Source: Heterobilharzia americana
Lineage: Eukaryota; Platyhelminthes; Trematoda; Strigeidida; Schistosomatidae
Assembly (NCBI GenBank): GCA_944470555.2
Contig: OX104129.1
Span: forward strand, 82,854,820-82,918,819
Direction: 5' to 3'
Length of the DNA: 64,000 bases
The position numbers and the translations under genes are program-made. Positions within the stretch are counted from its first letter, which is position 1; each line of letters starts with the position of its first letter. Shown here piece by piece: positions 10,487-22,774 of the stretch. Below the pieces are notes generated by a model. It saw only the letters and a program-made list of their open reading frames with translations. It did no database searches and was not told the DNA's origin.

Positions 10487-11420
10487 ACCCCTCAACCATA
10501 GATTCTTGTCATCTTGGGGACCCTAGACAAGCAGTCTACATCTCACCTCAACCATCAAACCAACATCCAGGAATTTTATCGGCCAAAGCCACATAGAAGT
10601 TTGCCTATTCTGAACCATTCTGAATTATTTCAAATTCTTCTAGGATGCCACGTTGCGGTAGGCGGTTGTTAAGAATGCGGAACACATATCTAAACCATCT
10701 CAGTCGACTACGGTGCATAATTTCACTAATCAACTTGCCTGACTTGACTTGTACCTTTCGCCTCATCTCTAATTTGCTGATACGGTGATTCCATCATAAG
10801 AAAGGAATGCTACGAAGATACCCGTGATCAATACCCTGTGACTGCTTCATGTTTTCTACTTTCAACGGTCATGTCTCACAGGCGTATCGCAGGACATAAG
10901 GGACTGCAGTGCAATGTACTCGTCCTTTGATAGATAGTTGAATATCTCGCCGGAGCTACTGATGGTTGAGTTTGTCAAATACAAAATGGACCTTCTTATC
11001 CTATCTCAGATTTCGTCTCCCACCAATCCATTTGCACTGGTGCAATTTACCAAGTTATTGAAGTATTAAACATGTTCAGTCGCTTCACTACCTATTATTA
11101 AACAAGGAGTGATTAGAGACCAGTAGTGAACCATCATCTTAGATTTGACCGATGTGAAATGAATCCGAATCACTCTTAGACTTCTCCTCAAAGCTTTCAG
11201 AAGACTACATTTGGTCAACGTCTTTACCTTGTATAAAACTACTGTCTGGGTACTCCATGTGAACCAGATGACTTCTGAGAAGTAGGTCAATCCCTGTGAA
11301 CTCGTTCTTGCCAATAACTAAGACAAAGTAGTTCAACGAAGTCAAAAAAACAATCACGAAATGGAATTTGAAACTTGTATCCCATCTCAATAGGTTGGAT
11401 GACGAAGCTTTCAACATTAC
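10487..11420 (-). mobile_element. RTE-A-related fragment C2 (RT and C-terminus)
   Basis: Parallel to 36390-37200 of RTE-A and to fragment C1. On the minus strand the region around 11205-11320 encodes K-N-E-F-T-G-I-D-L-L-L-R and G-K-D-V-D-Q-M. This lines up with RTE-A's T-G-E-F-S-L-D-L-E-Y-A-D-D and G-E-D-A-D-K-M-Q, the catalytic box itself being destroyed. The segment near 10790-10880 matches the C-terminal region. It is old and frameshifted. Confidence 0.65.
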
Positions 11421-11989
11421 GATATAATTTTTAATAATAATAATATCTGTATTCTAAACAATAGGTATGACAGTATGGAATTCTCAGTATATAATGTTTT
11501 AGTAAATTCATTCCCAGAAAAATACTTTCTGAAGAGACGGTTATTGCATCCCAATGCTGTTAATGATAAGCGTATTCAGGACAATAATGTGAAACAGCCA
11601 GCTGGTTCTGGATATGCATTTGGTTCATAATAAAGAACCGACAGAAATGTAAAAGTAATTTTAGTGGTGGCTATTCATTCAGATGGTACAAAAATGTACA
11701 ATTCAAGCTAAACATCTGACGAATAGAAATATGATGTGTTTTTTTGCATTGATAAGTCCATTTTTATATGATGTAACATTTTTTCTCTCCTTTGTTAGTG
11801 ATTCGAAAAACGGAGAGTTGGAAATAGTTTAAAAATGTGCTAGAGTACACGATGCATTCCAAAGATAAATTTAATGATTAAAACAAATTTTTTTTAAATA
11901 ATTTGATGAATAAATTTGGTAGGTCAAGATTCAAACAGGCCGCCGTGTATATAAAATGATCGGTGGATAAACTTTCAATAAAATGCAAA
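11421..11989. other. no recognisable feature
   Basis: AT-rich DNA with homopolymer runs (for example T-runs near 11740 and 11890). No ORF or repeat was recognised. Confidence 0.45.
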
Positions 11990-12576
11990 TTTCAAAGCCA
12001 GGATCAGAAAAGCAAAACAGGCGCTGATTAACCTGAAACTAGTGTGGAGATCTTCTGCACTCAACCAGCATAAAGCTTGGATAACATACGGATTTGAAAC
12101 ACCAATACCAGTCAAGTCAGTGCTTCTGTATGGTTCAGAAACTTGGCGCGTCACGAAAGGCATTTCCAACAAACTACAGACATACACCATCAACAACTGC
12201 CGCCTACGTTGGCTTGTTACTGAATCTCATGTGGGCAGAAAGAATAAACAATAAGGAACTCTGGTTGGCAACGAATCAACCAACAACCTATCGCTCAACA
12301 AATATGCAGAAGGAAGTGGAGATGGATTGTGCATGCACTGAGAAAGCCGACTAGGGACATCATGCGACAGGCCATCGAGTGGAACCCAGATAGAAAGCGA
12401 CGAGTTAGGCTTCGGAAGCGAGTGTGACATGGTGGAAATCATATGAGGAAGAAATGAGAGCTCGTGGTGTGTCATGGAGCCAGGTTCAAAAGAAAACAGA
12501 TAACAGAGTGGATTGGAGACGTGCTACTGAAGCTGTATATTCCATTAGGAACCCAAGGGACAAATAATAATAATGA
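11990..12576 (+). mobile_element. RTE-B copy 4, 3' fragment
   Basis: Starts within the A-R-I-x-K-A-x-Q-A-x-I-N-L-K segment of the RTE-B C-terminal region. It passes V-L-L-Y-G-S-E-T-W-R-V-T-K-G-I-S-N-K-L-Q-T and ends with the sequence encoding R-N-P-R-D-K, a stop and the tail aataataataatg. The central 12042-12254 reading frame is the best preserved part. Confidence 0.85.
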
Positions 12577-13230
12577 TAAAACATGAAAATTGTTAGTGAT
12601 TTTATAATTCAAACTGGGTACTTAAGAGAACAGTAAATGATCAAGAATGAAAAGGTTATATTGTCATCGTTTTTGAAATCACTTCTTCAGTATATTCATT
12701 CATATTAGTCTGAACTTTCATGAAAGCCTTGTTAGCTGAATAAAGTAATTCTTCAAACAAGAAACCCTTGAGATTACTGGATTATAGCAGACAGAATACA
12801 CAGGAAGAAAATTGATTCAATAATAGTTGATAAGTTTTAATTGTCTCAGTATACAAAAACTATTTTCATCTCTTCAAATAATCCTTCTTAATCCTTTGGG
12901 GATTATTAATCGTGTTCTGGGTATTCAATAAAATATTTATGTGCTTATCAATAACTAGTAGTCAAAGTTCTTACTTTATTTTATCTGAAGAACCAACATC
13001 CTAGGTCAGTCAGTGAGTGACAAAATTTTGATTCTTAGTAAGCCGTGGAAGAATAAGATTATACCCCTTAAATAATGGATGTTTTGGGCTAAAAATGAAA
13101 GTGATAGTTTATTTCTGTATATACTACATTATTTAATGGCGTAAATCATCTCAAGTATGGATCATAAATCAATATCCAGAATTGCTAAAGACGATAGTAT
13201 ATATTTAGTTCAATATTGAAAGTGAATCAA
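12577..13230. other. no recognisable feature
   Basis: AT-rich intergenic-looking DNA without repeats that recur in this window. Confidence 0.45.
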
Positions 13231-13834
13231 AATAGATCTACTGAACTCCATTGCACTGCACTCAGTATAAAGCGGAAACAACATCCGGATTTTCAACACC
13301 AATGTCAGTCAAGTCAGTCAGTGCTTCTATGTGATGCTTGAGAGACTTGACGCGTCACGAAAAGCATTCCCAACAAACTACAGACATACATCATCAACAC
13401 CTGCCACCACCTACTCTCACTCGATACTGACACTGAAGGTCAGATCAGATCAAATGGCCAGAATAATAAGAATAAACAAGGAGGAACTCTGACTGGCTGG
13501 CTGATTGGTGACGAATCAACCAAGACGCTTGCATCCAACAAATATGCGGACGAAGAATGTGGTGATGGATTAGATTGAACATATAGTGGGAAGACCATCC
13601 GGAGATATCACACGCCAGGTCAGGTCAGGCCACACCCTCGTGTGGAACCTAAGTGAGAAACGACGAGTTGTGCTTCCGAGATGAGGGTGATATGGAGGAG
13701 ATGATGTGAGGTAGAAATGAAAGCTTGTGGGTAGTCGTTCCGTCAGGTTTTGAAGACTGTAGAGAAGAGAGTGGAATGGAGGCGTGCTACTGAAGCCCTT
13801 TGTTTCACTAGGAACCCAAAGACAAATAATAATA
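13231..13834 (+). mobile_element. RTE-B copy 5, 3' fragment
   Basis: Carries the C-terminal RTE-B region. It shares subfamily-specific changes (cagtcagtgcttctatgtgatgc, and a gatactgacactgaaggtc block) with the minus-strand copy at 17226-17850, of which it is close to an exact inverted counterpart. It ends at the ggaacccaaagacaaataataat tail. Confidence 0.85.
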
Positions 13835-14184
13835 TCAACAGCTGTGCATAGCAACCGACTAGAAATAATATCAAAAGTAATTGTCATAACTTGGCAACCT
13901 ATTAAATGAAATTCTGACACTTGTAGGGCGTGACTTTAGGTGGATTTTATCATTAGTGAACAAACCAACGCTTACTGGAATGCAGCCATTACCAAGTCAC
14001 GGCTAATGAACCATTGAACAAAGCGTTCACCAAATACTTTTACAAACTGGCATTAAAGTTTAGAGAACAATATTACAGACATACAGATGCTGTGCCTATA
14101 AGCAGTCCTCTTGTTCTTATATTTAACCCTACCCCAGTTAGAGCATACCAAACTAAGTGATGTCATCAAACTTCAGTATGACTT
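13835..14184. other. no recognisable feature
   Basis: Nothing recognised between RTE-B copy 5 and the PLE-tail repeat at 14185. Confidence 0.4.
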
Positions 14185-14305
14185 CATACTGCAGTAAGTG
14201 TTGATGATGTCGTCTAGAAAGACGATGAAAGCTTCACGATTAAACAACCCAGTTTGGAGGACATAATACAACCAAGATCATCCACCTGAGCTACAAATAT
14301 TCCCC
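14185..14305 (+). repeat. PLE-3 terminal repeat fragment
   Basis: Contains gatgaaagcttcacgattaa and cacctgagctacaaatattc. The same blocks end the PLE arms at 16339 and 63630 and, inverted, at about 50260. It marks the 3' portion of the PLE family whose GIY-YIG region is at 15412-15830. Confidence 0.6.
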
Positions 14306-14872
14306 ACTATTTTCACACATGTGCATGATACGTTCAACATATATGACAGTGAAAAACATGTAGGGAACATACTGAATCTCTGAATATTTACTGAAAAACC
14401 TATCCTAAAAAAAGCCTGCTTGTTTAAACATTCAGCTACCAAAAATTTTTTCTATCAAAGATTTCATCGAATTCTTCCGTTTCTGTTTGTTTTAATCCTT
14501 TAAATAAATCCTCTAAGTGTAATATGTCCTCTGGCACACTTTTAAAATATTTTCAAACTGCCATTTCTCATGTTAAAATGTTACACCGAAGTGAAATGTA
14601 TTTACAAATGATCGAAAACGAAGCACATTACTATTCTCAGGATACATAATTAGAAATGAAGATTTTTCTATTGGCTGACTTTACTACCACCACTATAGAA
14701 ATTACACTCGATTTTGTCTAAACCGGACGCTTATTTGCCACCAGATACACGTTTCACCTCAGTGCCTTTAGTACCGTTATTATTTCTTTTACAAATATTG
14801 TACAGAAAGCTGATTCCACAGTATACCATATATGTTGTTTTGAATAAAGCGATTACTTTTATCATTACTAGT
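14306..14872. other. no recognisable feature
   Basis: AT-rich. Short ORFs at 14714-14968 and 14731-14916 are opposite-strand shadows across a TTA/TAA-rich tract and are not called genes. Confidence 0.45.
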
Positions 14873-14907
14873 GTTATAATAATTATTATTACTACTACTA
14901 TTATTCT
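14873..14907. repeat. TTA/CTA-rich simple repeat
   Basis: Short run of TTA and CTA triplets next to the left PLE-3 arm. It could be the simple-sequence end of an inserted element. Confidence 0.5.
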
Positions 14908-15411
14908 TGGTTGCATTGTATTCTCTCAGCTGGGTTGTTTAATCGTGAAGCTTTCATCGCCTTGCTAGACAACATCATCAGCACCAACTTCACTATGAAG
15001 TGACCTCTCAATATCTCTCCATCAGTGAGTGATTTAGTAGATTGCTCTGACAATATGGTCTGTGATTGGTTGTTTCCTTCGATTATTGTGTCATTGACTG
15101 TACAGATTTTCCTGTTGGCTGTTCCTCTGCTAGGCCTCTCATCTTTCTGTCATTTTTCATCTTTCTTATTGGTTGATAGAGTGGGTCTATCTATGTCTAC
15201 ACATCTGTTGATTGCTGACTGACTGACTGACCTGAATGCCAAGATTTTAGGAATTCTCTGATATTCTTTGTGTTTCCTCTCTCCCTTCAAGATTTCTACA
15301 TAGTCGAAATTGAATTCATGTCCATAGTTGTTATCCACGTGCATTGAGCGATGAGTAATGAAATGTCGTGGTGTTTAATAGCCAATTGATACTTATGTAG
15401 ACGAAGGCGAA
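14908..15411 (-). repeat. PLE-3 left inverted arm
   Basis: Nearly exact reverse complement of 15831-16339. By eye there are only a handful of differences over about 500 bases, and the 64-residue reading frames in the two arms are identical (M-H-V-D-N-N-Y-G-H-E-F-N-F at the start). The frame is the C-terminal end of the PLE polyprotein after the GIY-YIG domain. Confidence 0.85.
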
Positions 15412-15733
15412 GAGGGAGGCCATTTTGTCCAATGTAGTGTTGACCACAGTCGTTGTAGTTGATTTTGTAAATGATATTCGGTTTGTCTTCTTTGGTTGTT
15501 ACATCCTTTGGTTTGCATAATAGTGTTTGGAGGGAATTTGTTGGTTTATGAGTGGCCACACCAATTCCAAGTGTTCTCAGTAATCTTGTCGTGATTTCTG
15601 ATACATTCTTTATGTATGATAGGATGATGCGTTTGTTGATTTCTGTCAATAACTTTGTAGCTGATGATGCACGAGATAGACATCTTCTGATAGTGTTTCG
15701 TCGGTAGCCATTCTTCTCTAGGATGGACGTCAA
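15296..15733 (-). pseudogene. Penelope-like element GIY-YIG endonuclease remnant
   Basis: A 145-residue minus-strand frame. Residues about 85-120 read I-I-Y-K-I-N-Y-N-D-C-G-Q-H-Y-I-G-Q, then L-P-L-R-L-R-L-H-K and Q-L-A-I-K-H-H. This is the G-I-Y/Y-I-G core of the PLE endonuclease with its flanking Cys and Arg. The upstream half (R-R-N-T-I-R-R-C-L and V-S-E-I-T-T-R-L-L) matches the linker after the RT. A frame change near 15350 separates it from the conserved C-terminal tail in the same arm. In PLEs this enzyme nicks the target DNA to prime reverse transcription. The RT itself is absent here. Confidence 0.85.
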
Positions 15734-15830
15734 GTAATTTTCTTCGTTTCCCCGTGAAGTTCTTGTGCTGCAGTGTTATCGTCCCTTGAAAAGAGTCTGT
15801 ATGCAACTGATTTGGACAAAGTGGCCAACC
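15412..15830 (-). other. PLE-3 spacer, single-copy part between inverted arms
   Basis: Present only on the left copy. It encodes the region between RT and GIY-YIG and most of the GIY-YIG core. The right arm begins abruptly where this ends, so the right copy is 5'-truncated and placed head to head. Confidence 0.7.
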
Positions 15831-16339
15831 TCTTCGCCTTCATCTACATAAGTATCAATTGGCTATTAAACACCACGACATTTCATTACTCATCGCTCAA
15901 TGCACGTGGATAACAACTATGGACATGAATTCAATTTCGACTATGTAGAAATCTTGAAGGGAGAGAGGAAACACAAAGAATATCAGAGAATTCCTAAAAT
16001 CTTGGCATTCAGGTCAGTCAGTCAGTCAGCAATCAACAGATGTGTAGACATAGATAGACCCACTCTATCAACCAATAAGAAAGATGAAAAATGACAGAAA
16101 GATGAGAGGTCAAGCAGAGGGATAGCCAACAGGAAAGTCTATACAATCAATGACACAATAATCGAAGGAAACAACCAATCACAGACCATATTGTCAGAGC
16201 AATCTACTAAATCACTCACTGATGGAGAGATATTGAGAGGTCACTTCATAGTGAAGTTGGTGCTGATGATGTTGTCTAGCAAGGCGATGAAAGCTTCACG
16301 ATTAAACAACCCATCTCAGAGAACACGATACAAACCAAG
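15831..16339 (+). repeat. PLE-3 right inverted arm
   Basis: Mirror of 14908-15411 on the plus strand. It begins at the R-L-R-L-H-like segment just after the GIY-YIG core and ends with cacgatacaaaccaagacc. Very low divergence between arms suggests a recent origin or conversion. Confidence 0.85.
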
Positions 16340-17225
16340 ACCATCCACCTGAGCTACAAATATTCCCCATAGTTACTATTATTATTATACCAAGCAGTGC
16401 CATTGGTACTCATACCCTTGATACAGATCATACCGTCAATTCAAACATATCTTTCAAGGTAATCACCAGACAAAAGGGTGGTAGACTGCTACGTTATGTA
16501 GAAGCAGCAACAACAGTCTATCGACTTAAACAAAAGGTACATATACAAAATGAGCTTGCGGTTTATCTTACATTACGTCAATGAGTTATTCTTTACCTTT
16601 ACCTATAGCTTTACTTACTTCTTTCATCTTCTTCTCTTACATATTCTTCTTAAGCATCATTTTCCATTTACTTTAATACATTATATCTTAATCGTGGTTT
16701 TTAGTACATCCTTTTCCAATTCTGTACCAATAACTCATACATTTTGCACATCATTCTTTTAAATGTTCTCACCCCTTTATCGTAACTCTTATCATTTGGA
16801 GATGCAATCACATTCCTGCAACACTATAACGTGGCACTATGTCCTTTGTAATTGGTAATTGATTTTGTAGTCTCATGTGTTATTTTACTTGATCCTTGTA
16901 TTGGTTGATTAGGTCGTGAACTTTGTCATTCACTTCTGTTCTCATATATACTATGTATTGATGTCTAGATGTGAAAGATAGATTTGCTGTTGATTTTACT
17001 AATGAAATATTTCAAATGACATACCGTCTACTGATAGACTACTGTACACAACTTTGAGTGCCTACGTGGAAGATTAAGAGCACACGAAGTAAATTTGGTT
17101 CAACCCACAGAAATTGTTCTTCATCCATTGTAAAAATTAATGTGCGGAGCAACTTGTATGAACGTTGACGTAGTTAGATCCTAATAAATACTATTCGCAG
17201 TACCATAAAGCGAGGTAGCTAAAAG
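16340..17225. other. no recognisable feature
   Basis: AT-rich. The ORF at 16550-16762 is an F/L/Y-rich chance frame. No repeat was recognised. Confidence 0.45.
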
Positions 17226-18734
17226 ATTATTATTGTTATTATTATTCGTTGTCTTTTGGGTTCCTAGTGAAACAAAGGGCTTCAGTAGCACGCCTCCATT
17301 CCACTCTCTTCTCTGCATTCTTCAAAACCTGACGCAACGACTACCCACTAGCTTTCATTTCTACCTCACATCATCTCCTCCATATCACCCTCATCTCAGA
17401 CGCACAACTCGTCGTTTCCCACTTAGGTTCCACACGAGGGTGTGGCCTGACCTGACCTAGTGTGTGATATCTCCAGATGGTCTTCACACTATATGTTCAA
17501 TCTAATCCATCACCACATTCTTCGTTTGCATATTTGTTGGATGAAAGCGTCTTGGTTGATTCGTCGTCAATCGGCCAGCCAGTCAGAGTTCCTCCTTGTT
17601 TATTCTTATTATTCTGGCCATCTGATCTGCTCTGATCTGATCTGACCTTCAGTGTCAGTGTCGAGTGAGAGTAGGTGGTGGCAGGTGTTGATGATGTATG
17701 TCTGTAGTTTGTTGGGAATGCTTTTCGTGACGTGTCAAGTCTCTCAAGCATCACATAGAAGCACTGACTGACTTGACTGACATTGGTGTTGAAAATCCGG
17801 ATGTTGTTTCCGCTTTACACTGATTGCAGTGCAGTGGAGTTCAGTAGATCTCCACACTGACTTCAGATTAATGAAAGCCTTTCTTTTCGGATCCTGTTTT
17901 TGACATCTTCCTATTTGCCGCCACCTGCAGTTGAGACGGTGCTGCCTAGGTAGGTAGTCAAACGAAACTACCTCCTTTAGGTTTGTCCTGCTCATGGTGG
18001 TTGGCGATTTTTCTTGCTGTTGTGGTTGTTTTTGTTATTGAATTCCCTTCTTCGCTGCCTTGTCGCTTCTGTCAGCTGGTTGGTTTTTGGCTGCACATCT
18101 TTGGTTTTGTGCGATACGACATTTAACAAGAATCGTTATCGACGAAATCCAAATCTCCTAGGGTCTTTTCATCGGTCCAGCCGGCGTATGCCTCTTTTCT
18201 CGCTCCCCATGGTTTGTTGCATGATCCAGTCAAGTTGACCACAATCAGAAAGATCATCGTTGATAGTATGTAGTAACCTTGTCTTACTCCTTTCTTCGCT
18301 TCACTTCACTTTAAAGGCAGCACTAAGCTTTCTATTGTGAATCACTTGGCATGTAGAATATAGCATAATGCTGTTGAATGAGGTTGATAAAGGTTTTTGG
18401 CACTAAAACCGTAGTGTGGAAGCAGCCGCTTACCAAAGTACTTCTCGTTTGACTCTGTCGAAGGACTTTTATAAGTCGACAAAGTTGAGGTACAGAGTTG
18501 ACTGCCTTACGCTCTGTTCTATGGTGATGTGTAGCTTAGCGTAGCGTTGAAATTTCATCCCCACATGATTTTTTCTTCGTGAATCCAGCCAGCCTGTTCC
18601 GGTTGTAATTTTATATCCAGAGTATTGTTAAGTCTCTCCAGGATGATGCGGCTTAATTTTTTTTCTTGAGGTGGACAGGAGCATTATTCTGCGTCAGTTC
18701 TTGCGAAGACTCAGATCTCCCTTCGTTGGGAGTT

Positions 18735-18947
18735 TCACAAGGTAGCCCATCTTTCAATCACTCGGCAGGTACCTTTCCTTCCTTCCTTCCAAACATACTG
18801 TAGATGTGGTGTGAGCATGTCGTCTGTTGTCTCTGCGTCTGTTTTCAGTGCTTGTGGTGGAATTCCATCTAGTCCTGCTGCTTTCCCGCATTTCAGCAAC
18901 TTTGTGGCGTTCAGGACTTCTGCTTTTGTCATAGGGCTTGTGTTCAC
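18735..18947 (-). pseudogene. RTE-B RT N-terminal fragment
   Basis: Open minus-strand stretch with K-A-E-V-L-N-A-T-K-L-L-K-C-G-K-A-A-G-L-D-G-I-P-P. This is the conserved block just before the RT palm in RTE elements (the A-x-G-x-D-G-I-P signature). It is interrupted on both sides inside RTE-B copy 6. Confidence 0.75.
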
Positions 18948-19879
18948 TGGTAGTTCTGTGGCTGAGTTGCTGGTGGTATTTGTGGACGAGTTGTAAGTGG
19001 TGGTTGTCGATTCAAGAGCTTTTTCAAGTGGTCAGTTCATCGTTTCCTCAGTTTCTCCTCTTTGGTAACTATGTTTGCTTCACTGTCTTTTATTGGTTTC
19101 ATCTGAGTTGGTCTCTTCCCAGATAGTAATCTGGTTATTTAATACATTATTACATCAGATGTCTCCTATTTGCAGCCTGTTCTGCTTCACTTGCCAGTGT
19201 GTCGTAAAATTGTGTTTTGTCTTTCCATGCACTCTTCTTCACTTCTTTGTCCAGTATTTTATACGTTGTGCTCAGTTCCTCTTTCCTTTGTTCATTATTG
19301 CACCGCCCTAATTCATTTTCTGCTTCATCATCACCATCTTCCTCTCACTCCTCTATCAGTTTCTATGTGTCCGTCGAGATCCATTCTTTGGCTTCTCTCT
19401 TCTTCCTTTCTAATATGGTTATGCAGGTTTCCATCCATGTCTCTTTCAAAGAGTCCCAGTCTTCACCCACACAGGTTTCTCCAAAGATGTTGCTTAAAGA
19501 CTCCCATTTTGTCCTGATAGCTGACGTGAAGATGTCCTTTGTAGTTTCGTCCCTCAGTTTCTTTTCTGGGTGTTCAACTTGAACTATGGCCTATCGCCAA
19601 CATCTGTGAAGGCTTTTAACTTGATTTTGAAGGTAGGTTCCTTGCACCTACATCTGCTCTCCTTCTTGATCTTATCCTGTATCCAGTGGGCTGTGTCTCT
19701 ACTTTATTTACATTGAGATGAAGTTGATCTGATTTTTAGTGTGTCCATCTGGTGAAGTCCATGTCACTTTGTGAATTTCCTTGTGTTTGTACACACTGCC
19801 TAGCCTCCAATCACTAAATCATTGGAGGCGCAGATGTCTGCAAACAATTCTCCATTCTCATTCATCATTTCACCGAGTA

Positions 19880-20420
19880 CTTCACGACCAATGATGTGTT
19901 CTCTTCCTGTGTTGTCCGCTCTCAGTTTGGCATTCACGTCACTCCACCCATTACAATTTTGATGTCACCATCGCCAACTGGGTTGTGGTCTTGTCCATTA
20001 CTGATTGCAGCTGTCTATAGAATTCCTCCTTCTTATCTTCATCTGCATCACTTGCAGATGCGTAGCATAGCATTGTATGACTGTAACTTCCCTATCTTTT
20101 GATTTGAACCATGGTGTCATCATCCTGTAGGAGGGGAATGGTTCTCACTGCACAAGAGCCTTCGATGCTCTTGGAGATATCATGATAGCCATTGCAAAAC
20201 TCAGTGTGCTCGTGGTTGTCATCTGGGTGATAATGTCGGATTAGATTATTGACTCTCTAGTTAAGAGTTTGGAGAGTTCACTTCCATCCTATCTACAGAT
20301 TCCTCGCAGATTCCTACCACTTCTATGCTATACCTTCTCATCTCTTTTACAATCTAGGCAGCCTTGTTAAGCTCATACATGGTGCAGACATTCCATGTCC
20401 CCATTCACACTTTCGATTTC
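19880..20420 (-). pseudogene. RTE-B apurinic-like endonuclease remnant
   Basis: The minus strand contains the EN landmarks in order, spread over three frames: the N-V-x-T-M start, V-V-G-I-C-E-E, the Q-S-V-M-D-K linker, D-V-N-A-K-L, G-R-E-H-I-I-G-R and N-G-E-L-F-A-D-I-C-A-S-N-D-L. In intact elements this nuclease nicks the target for target-primed reverse transcription. The usual S-D-H end motif was not found, so the domain is incomplete or too decayed to see. Confidence 0.7.
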
Positions 20421-20642
20421 ATCGAGCGAGAAAAGACACCAATAGGCGTCATTTCGTCTTTCCGATTCTAACAAGGAATAAGTTTGTTTTCATTTTGAAT
20501 ATTTTCTTTGTGCTTTGAAGTTTTTTTTAGCGATTGGATCGGTTTTATGGAGTAAGGTTGTTAGCCATATGCCCAATCTTCCCTCTTTATGGGGGCTTAG
20601 GATCGCCTAGTGACTAGTGAACTAGTTAACTAGGCGAAGTTA

Positions 20643-21321
20643 GATTACAGGCTATAAAACAACTTTTACAAAAATAAGTCCAGTTTCAGTGACAATTTCC
20701 GGGTTTATGTTATAGTACCACATGGTGTTTTGTAACGATGAATTTCTGAGTGTTTTGTTAAAAACATTTTTCTTTCTTAATTTTTACATTCCAGTTACTT
20801 TGAAAGAAATGATGTAAGTGAATGAAAACCTTACCTTCATATGAACACTAATTTTTTTTTTTTAGTGAAGGTGAACTATGAAAGAAAACAAACACTCAAA
20901 TATACTATAACTGATACTCATTCAAGATAAGAAAACTAATCGGATAAATAACTTTGGTCTCTCCTGATTTAATTCAATTTATTACTTTCAATCCTTTGAC
21001 GACGTTAATACAACTCAATAAGCACACACTTACACTCATCAGTTTTTCCAATCTGTGTATTACTCCATAATCATGTGAACCACTTTAATTCATTGTTTCA
21101 TGGAAAGTAACACTAAACTGAAAAAAAACCCTTTGCGATTTCTTGTCTCATTTCTTATTTTTCTCATTTTTAAATGAGAAATATACCAATATACATTTTA
21201 ATTACTTTTGTAAATCATTAATTTTATTGGATAATTAATTGAAAATGAAAGTTGATTGAATTAAAATGTTAGCGAGAAGAAACAATTTAACCCTAGATAT
21301 AACTAATGCATCTGTAATAGA
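20643..21321. other. no recognisable feature
   Basis: Very AT-rich with several T and A runs. Nothing recognised. Confidence 0.45.
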
Positions 21322-22024
21322 TTGCCCAACCAACAACAACAAGCTCCAATCACTATCAACTGGAGGAACTTAAAGGAAGTAGCCTCTTTCACCCACCCTC
21401 CTATGCAGCACTGTTTCAACTACAGACGGCACAGATGAGGACGTCAAAGTCAGTCAGGATCGGAACGACGGCAAGACAGGCCTCCACTAATCTGAAACCA
21501 GTGTGGAGATATTCTGCACTCAACCAGCATACAGCGTGAACAATATTTGGATTTTCAACACCATCGTCAGTCAATTCAGTGCTTCTATGTGGTGGTTCAG
21601 AGATTTGGCGAGTCACGAAAGGCATTTCCAACAAACTGCATATATTCTTCAATAGCTGCCTACTCTGACTCGATACTGAAGATCAGATAGTCAGAATAGT
21701 AAGATTAAGCAACAAGAAACTGTATCCATCAACGAACCAGACAAGAACCTATCACTCAACAAATATGCAGAAGGAAGTGGAGATGGATTTTATTTGGTAT
21801 ACACTGAGAAGACCGACTGGGGACATCACGTGCCAGGCCAGGCACTCGAGTGGAACCCAGATGGATAACGACGAGTTGGGTGTCCAAGTTGAGGATGATA
21901 TGGAGGAGACGATGTGAAGAAGAAGTGATAGCTTGTTGGCTGTCGTGGAGCCAAGTTCAAAATTGGAGTGGAGACGTGCTACTGATTGGTATGTTCCATT
22001 AGGAACCCAGGGGACAAATAGCAT
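21322..22024 (+). mobile_element. RTE-B copy 7, 3' fragment
   Basis: Begins in the Gln-rich segment (caaccaacaacaacaagctc), passes L-K-E-V-A-S-F-T and V-W-R-Y-S-A-L-N-Q-H, and ends at aggaacccaggggacaaata. It has lost the clean ATAATA tail. It is a degenerate relic. Confidence 0.8.
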
Positions 22025-22257
22025 AATCAATACAATAATACTAGATTGCCTTTATTTCACTTATCTGAGCTTAATTTGTTCATTGCTTGATTTGGATAAA
22101 CCATATAAATAAATATTCCGTCTGCTGACTACTAGGAAAAATTTCACCACACCTACTTCATGTCTTGTATCACATAAGTGATGATCTATTTTACTGCTTA
22201 TTATGGATGAGTCTATAAGTTGAAGACTACTTGGCATATCCTTGGCTATCCTGGTAG

Positions 22258-22465
22258 ACAGTTACCTCTTTGTTCATTCCACGTTCTTGGTATCCCATGC
22301 ACATATGAATTGATAAATAAAGTTGGCGCTAGCATGAGTTCCACCCTTGTCTAATTTAGATTGTATTATTACGTGTTGTTGAACGCACTGAGACAAATTT
22401 CGCAGTCGGACAGGTCTTGGACGGTAAACTCCTCATTTACCTGTTAATTCTTGACGCAGCAACAC
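22258..22465 (-). repeat. PLE-4 left inverted arm
   Basis: Reverse complement of 22857-23065 at moderate divergence. Shared blocks include ttcttggtatccc, ttggcgcta and gtctaatttagattgtatta. It carries on the minus strand the same C-terminal PLE segment as the right arm. Confidence 0.7.
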
Positions 22466-22774
22466 CTTCCGTGAAAGTCAAACTGTAAAAACACAGATAT
22501 CCGTGTAAACGCTCGACAAGCATAGAAGCTTCTAAAACGTTTCAGCAATGTACATCGCTGCATTAGGTTTACGATGGAATGTTAAGAGAAGCAGCAGCTG
22601 AATTTTCTCCATTCATTTTGAGACATAATGACAACAAAGTATTCACTACAAAGTCAAATATATCGGTCAGTATTTAAACTGAATTAGCTTTTAAGTAGCC
22701 AATTATTAGAGAAGTTTAGTAAGGACGTTATATCAGAGAGCAGAAAAATCATTCTCCGATAAAGTCAGTGAAGT

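Larger units (their letters stand above)
17226..20642 (-). mobile_element. RTE-B copy 6, most complete copy
   Basis: About 3.4 kb, read on the minus strand. The 5' leader is at about 20642-20420. The endonuclease starts at about 20405 (G-T-W-N-V-C-T-M, the first EEP-type motif; I-E-V-V-G-I-C-E-E follows) and continues at about 19940 (D-V-N-A-K-L and G-E-L-F-A-D-I-C-A). The RT fingers are at about 18930-18740 (K-A-E-V-L-N-A-T-K-L-L-K-C-G-K-A-A-G). The catalytic box region is near 18130 in the altered form F-V-D-N-D-S-C. The C-terminal region and R-N-P-like end lie near 17260, with a tail of ATT repeats at 17226-17245. Many stops and frameshifts make it inactive. Order and domains place it in the RTE clade of non-LTR elements. 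Confidence 0.9.

Noticed and set aside
15150..16094. Two identical 64-residue ORFs in opposite orientation as a divergent gene pair
   Set aside because: They are the same PLE-3 C-terminal segment in two inverted arms, not independent genes.
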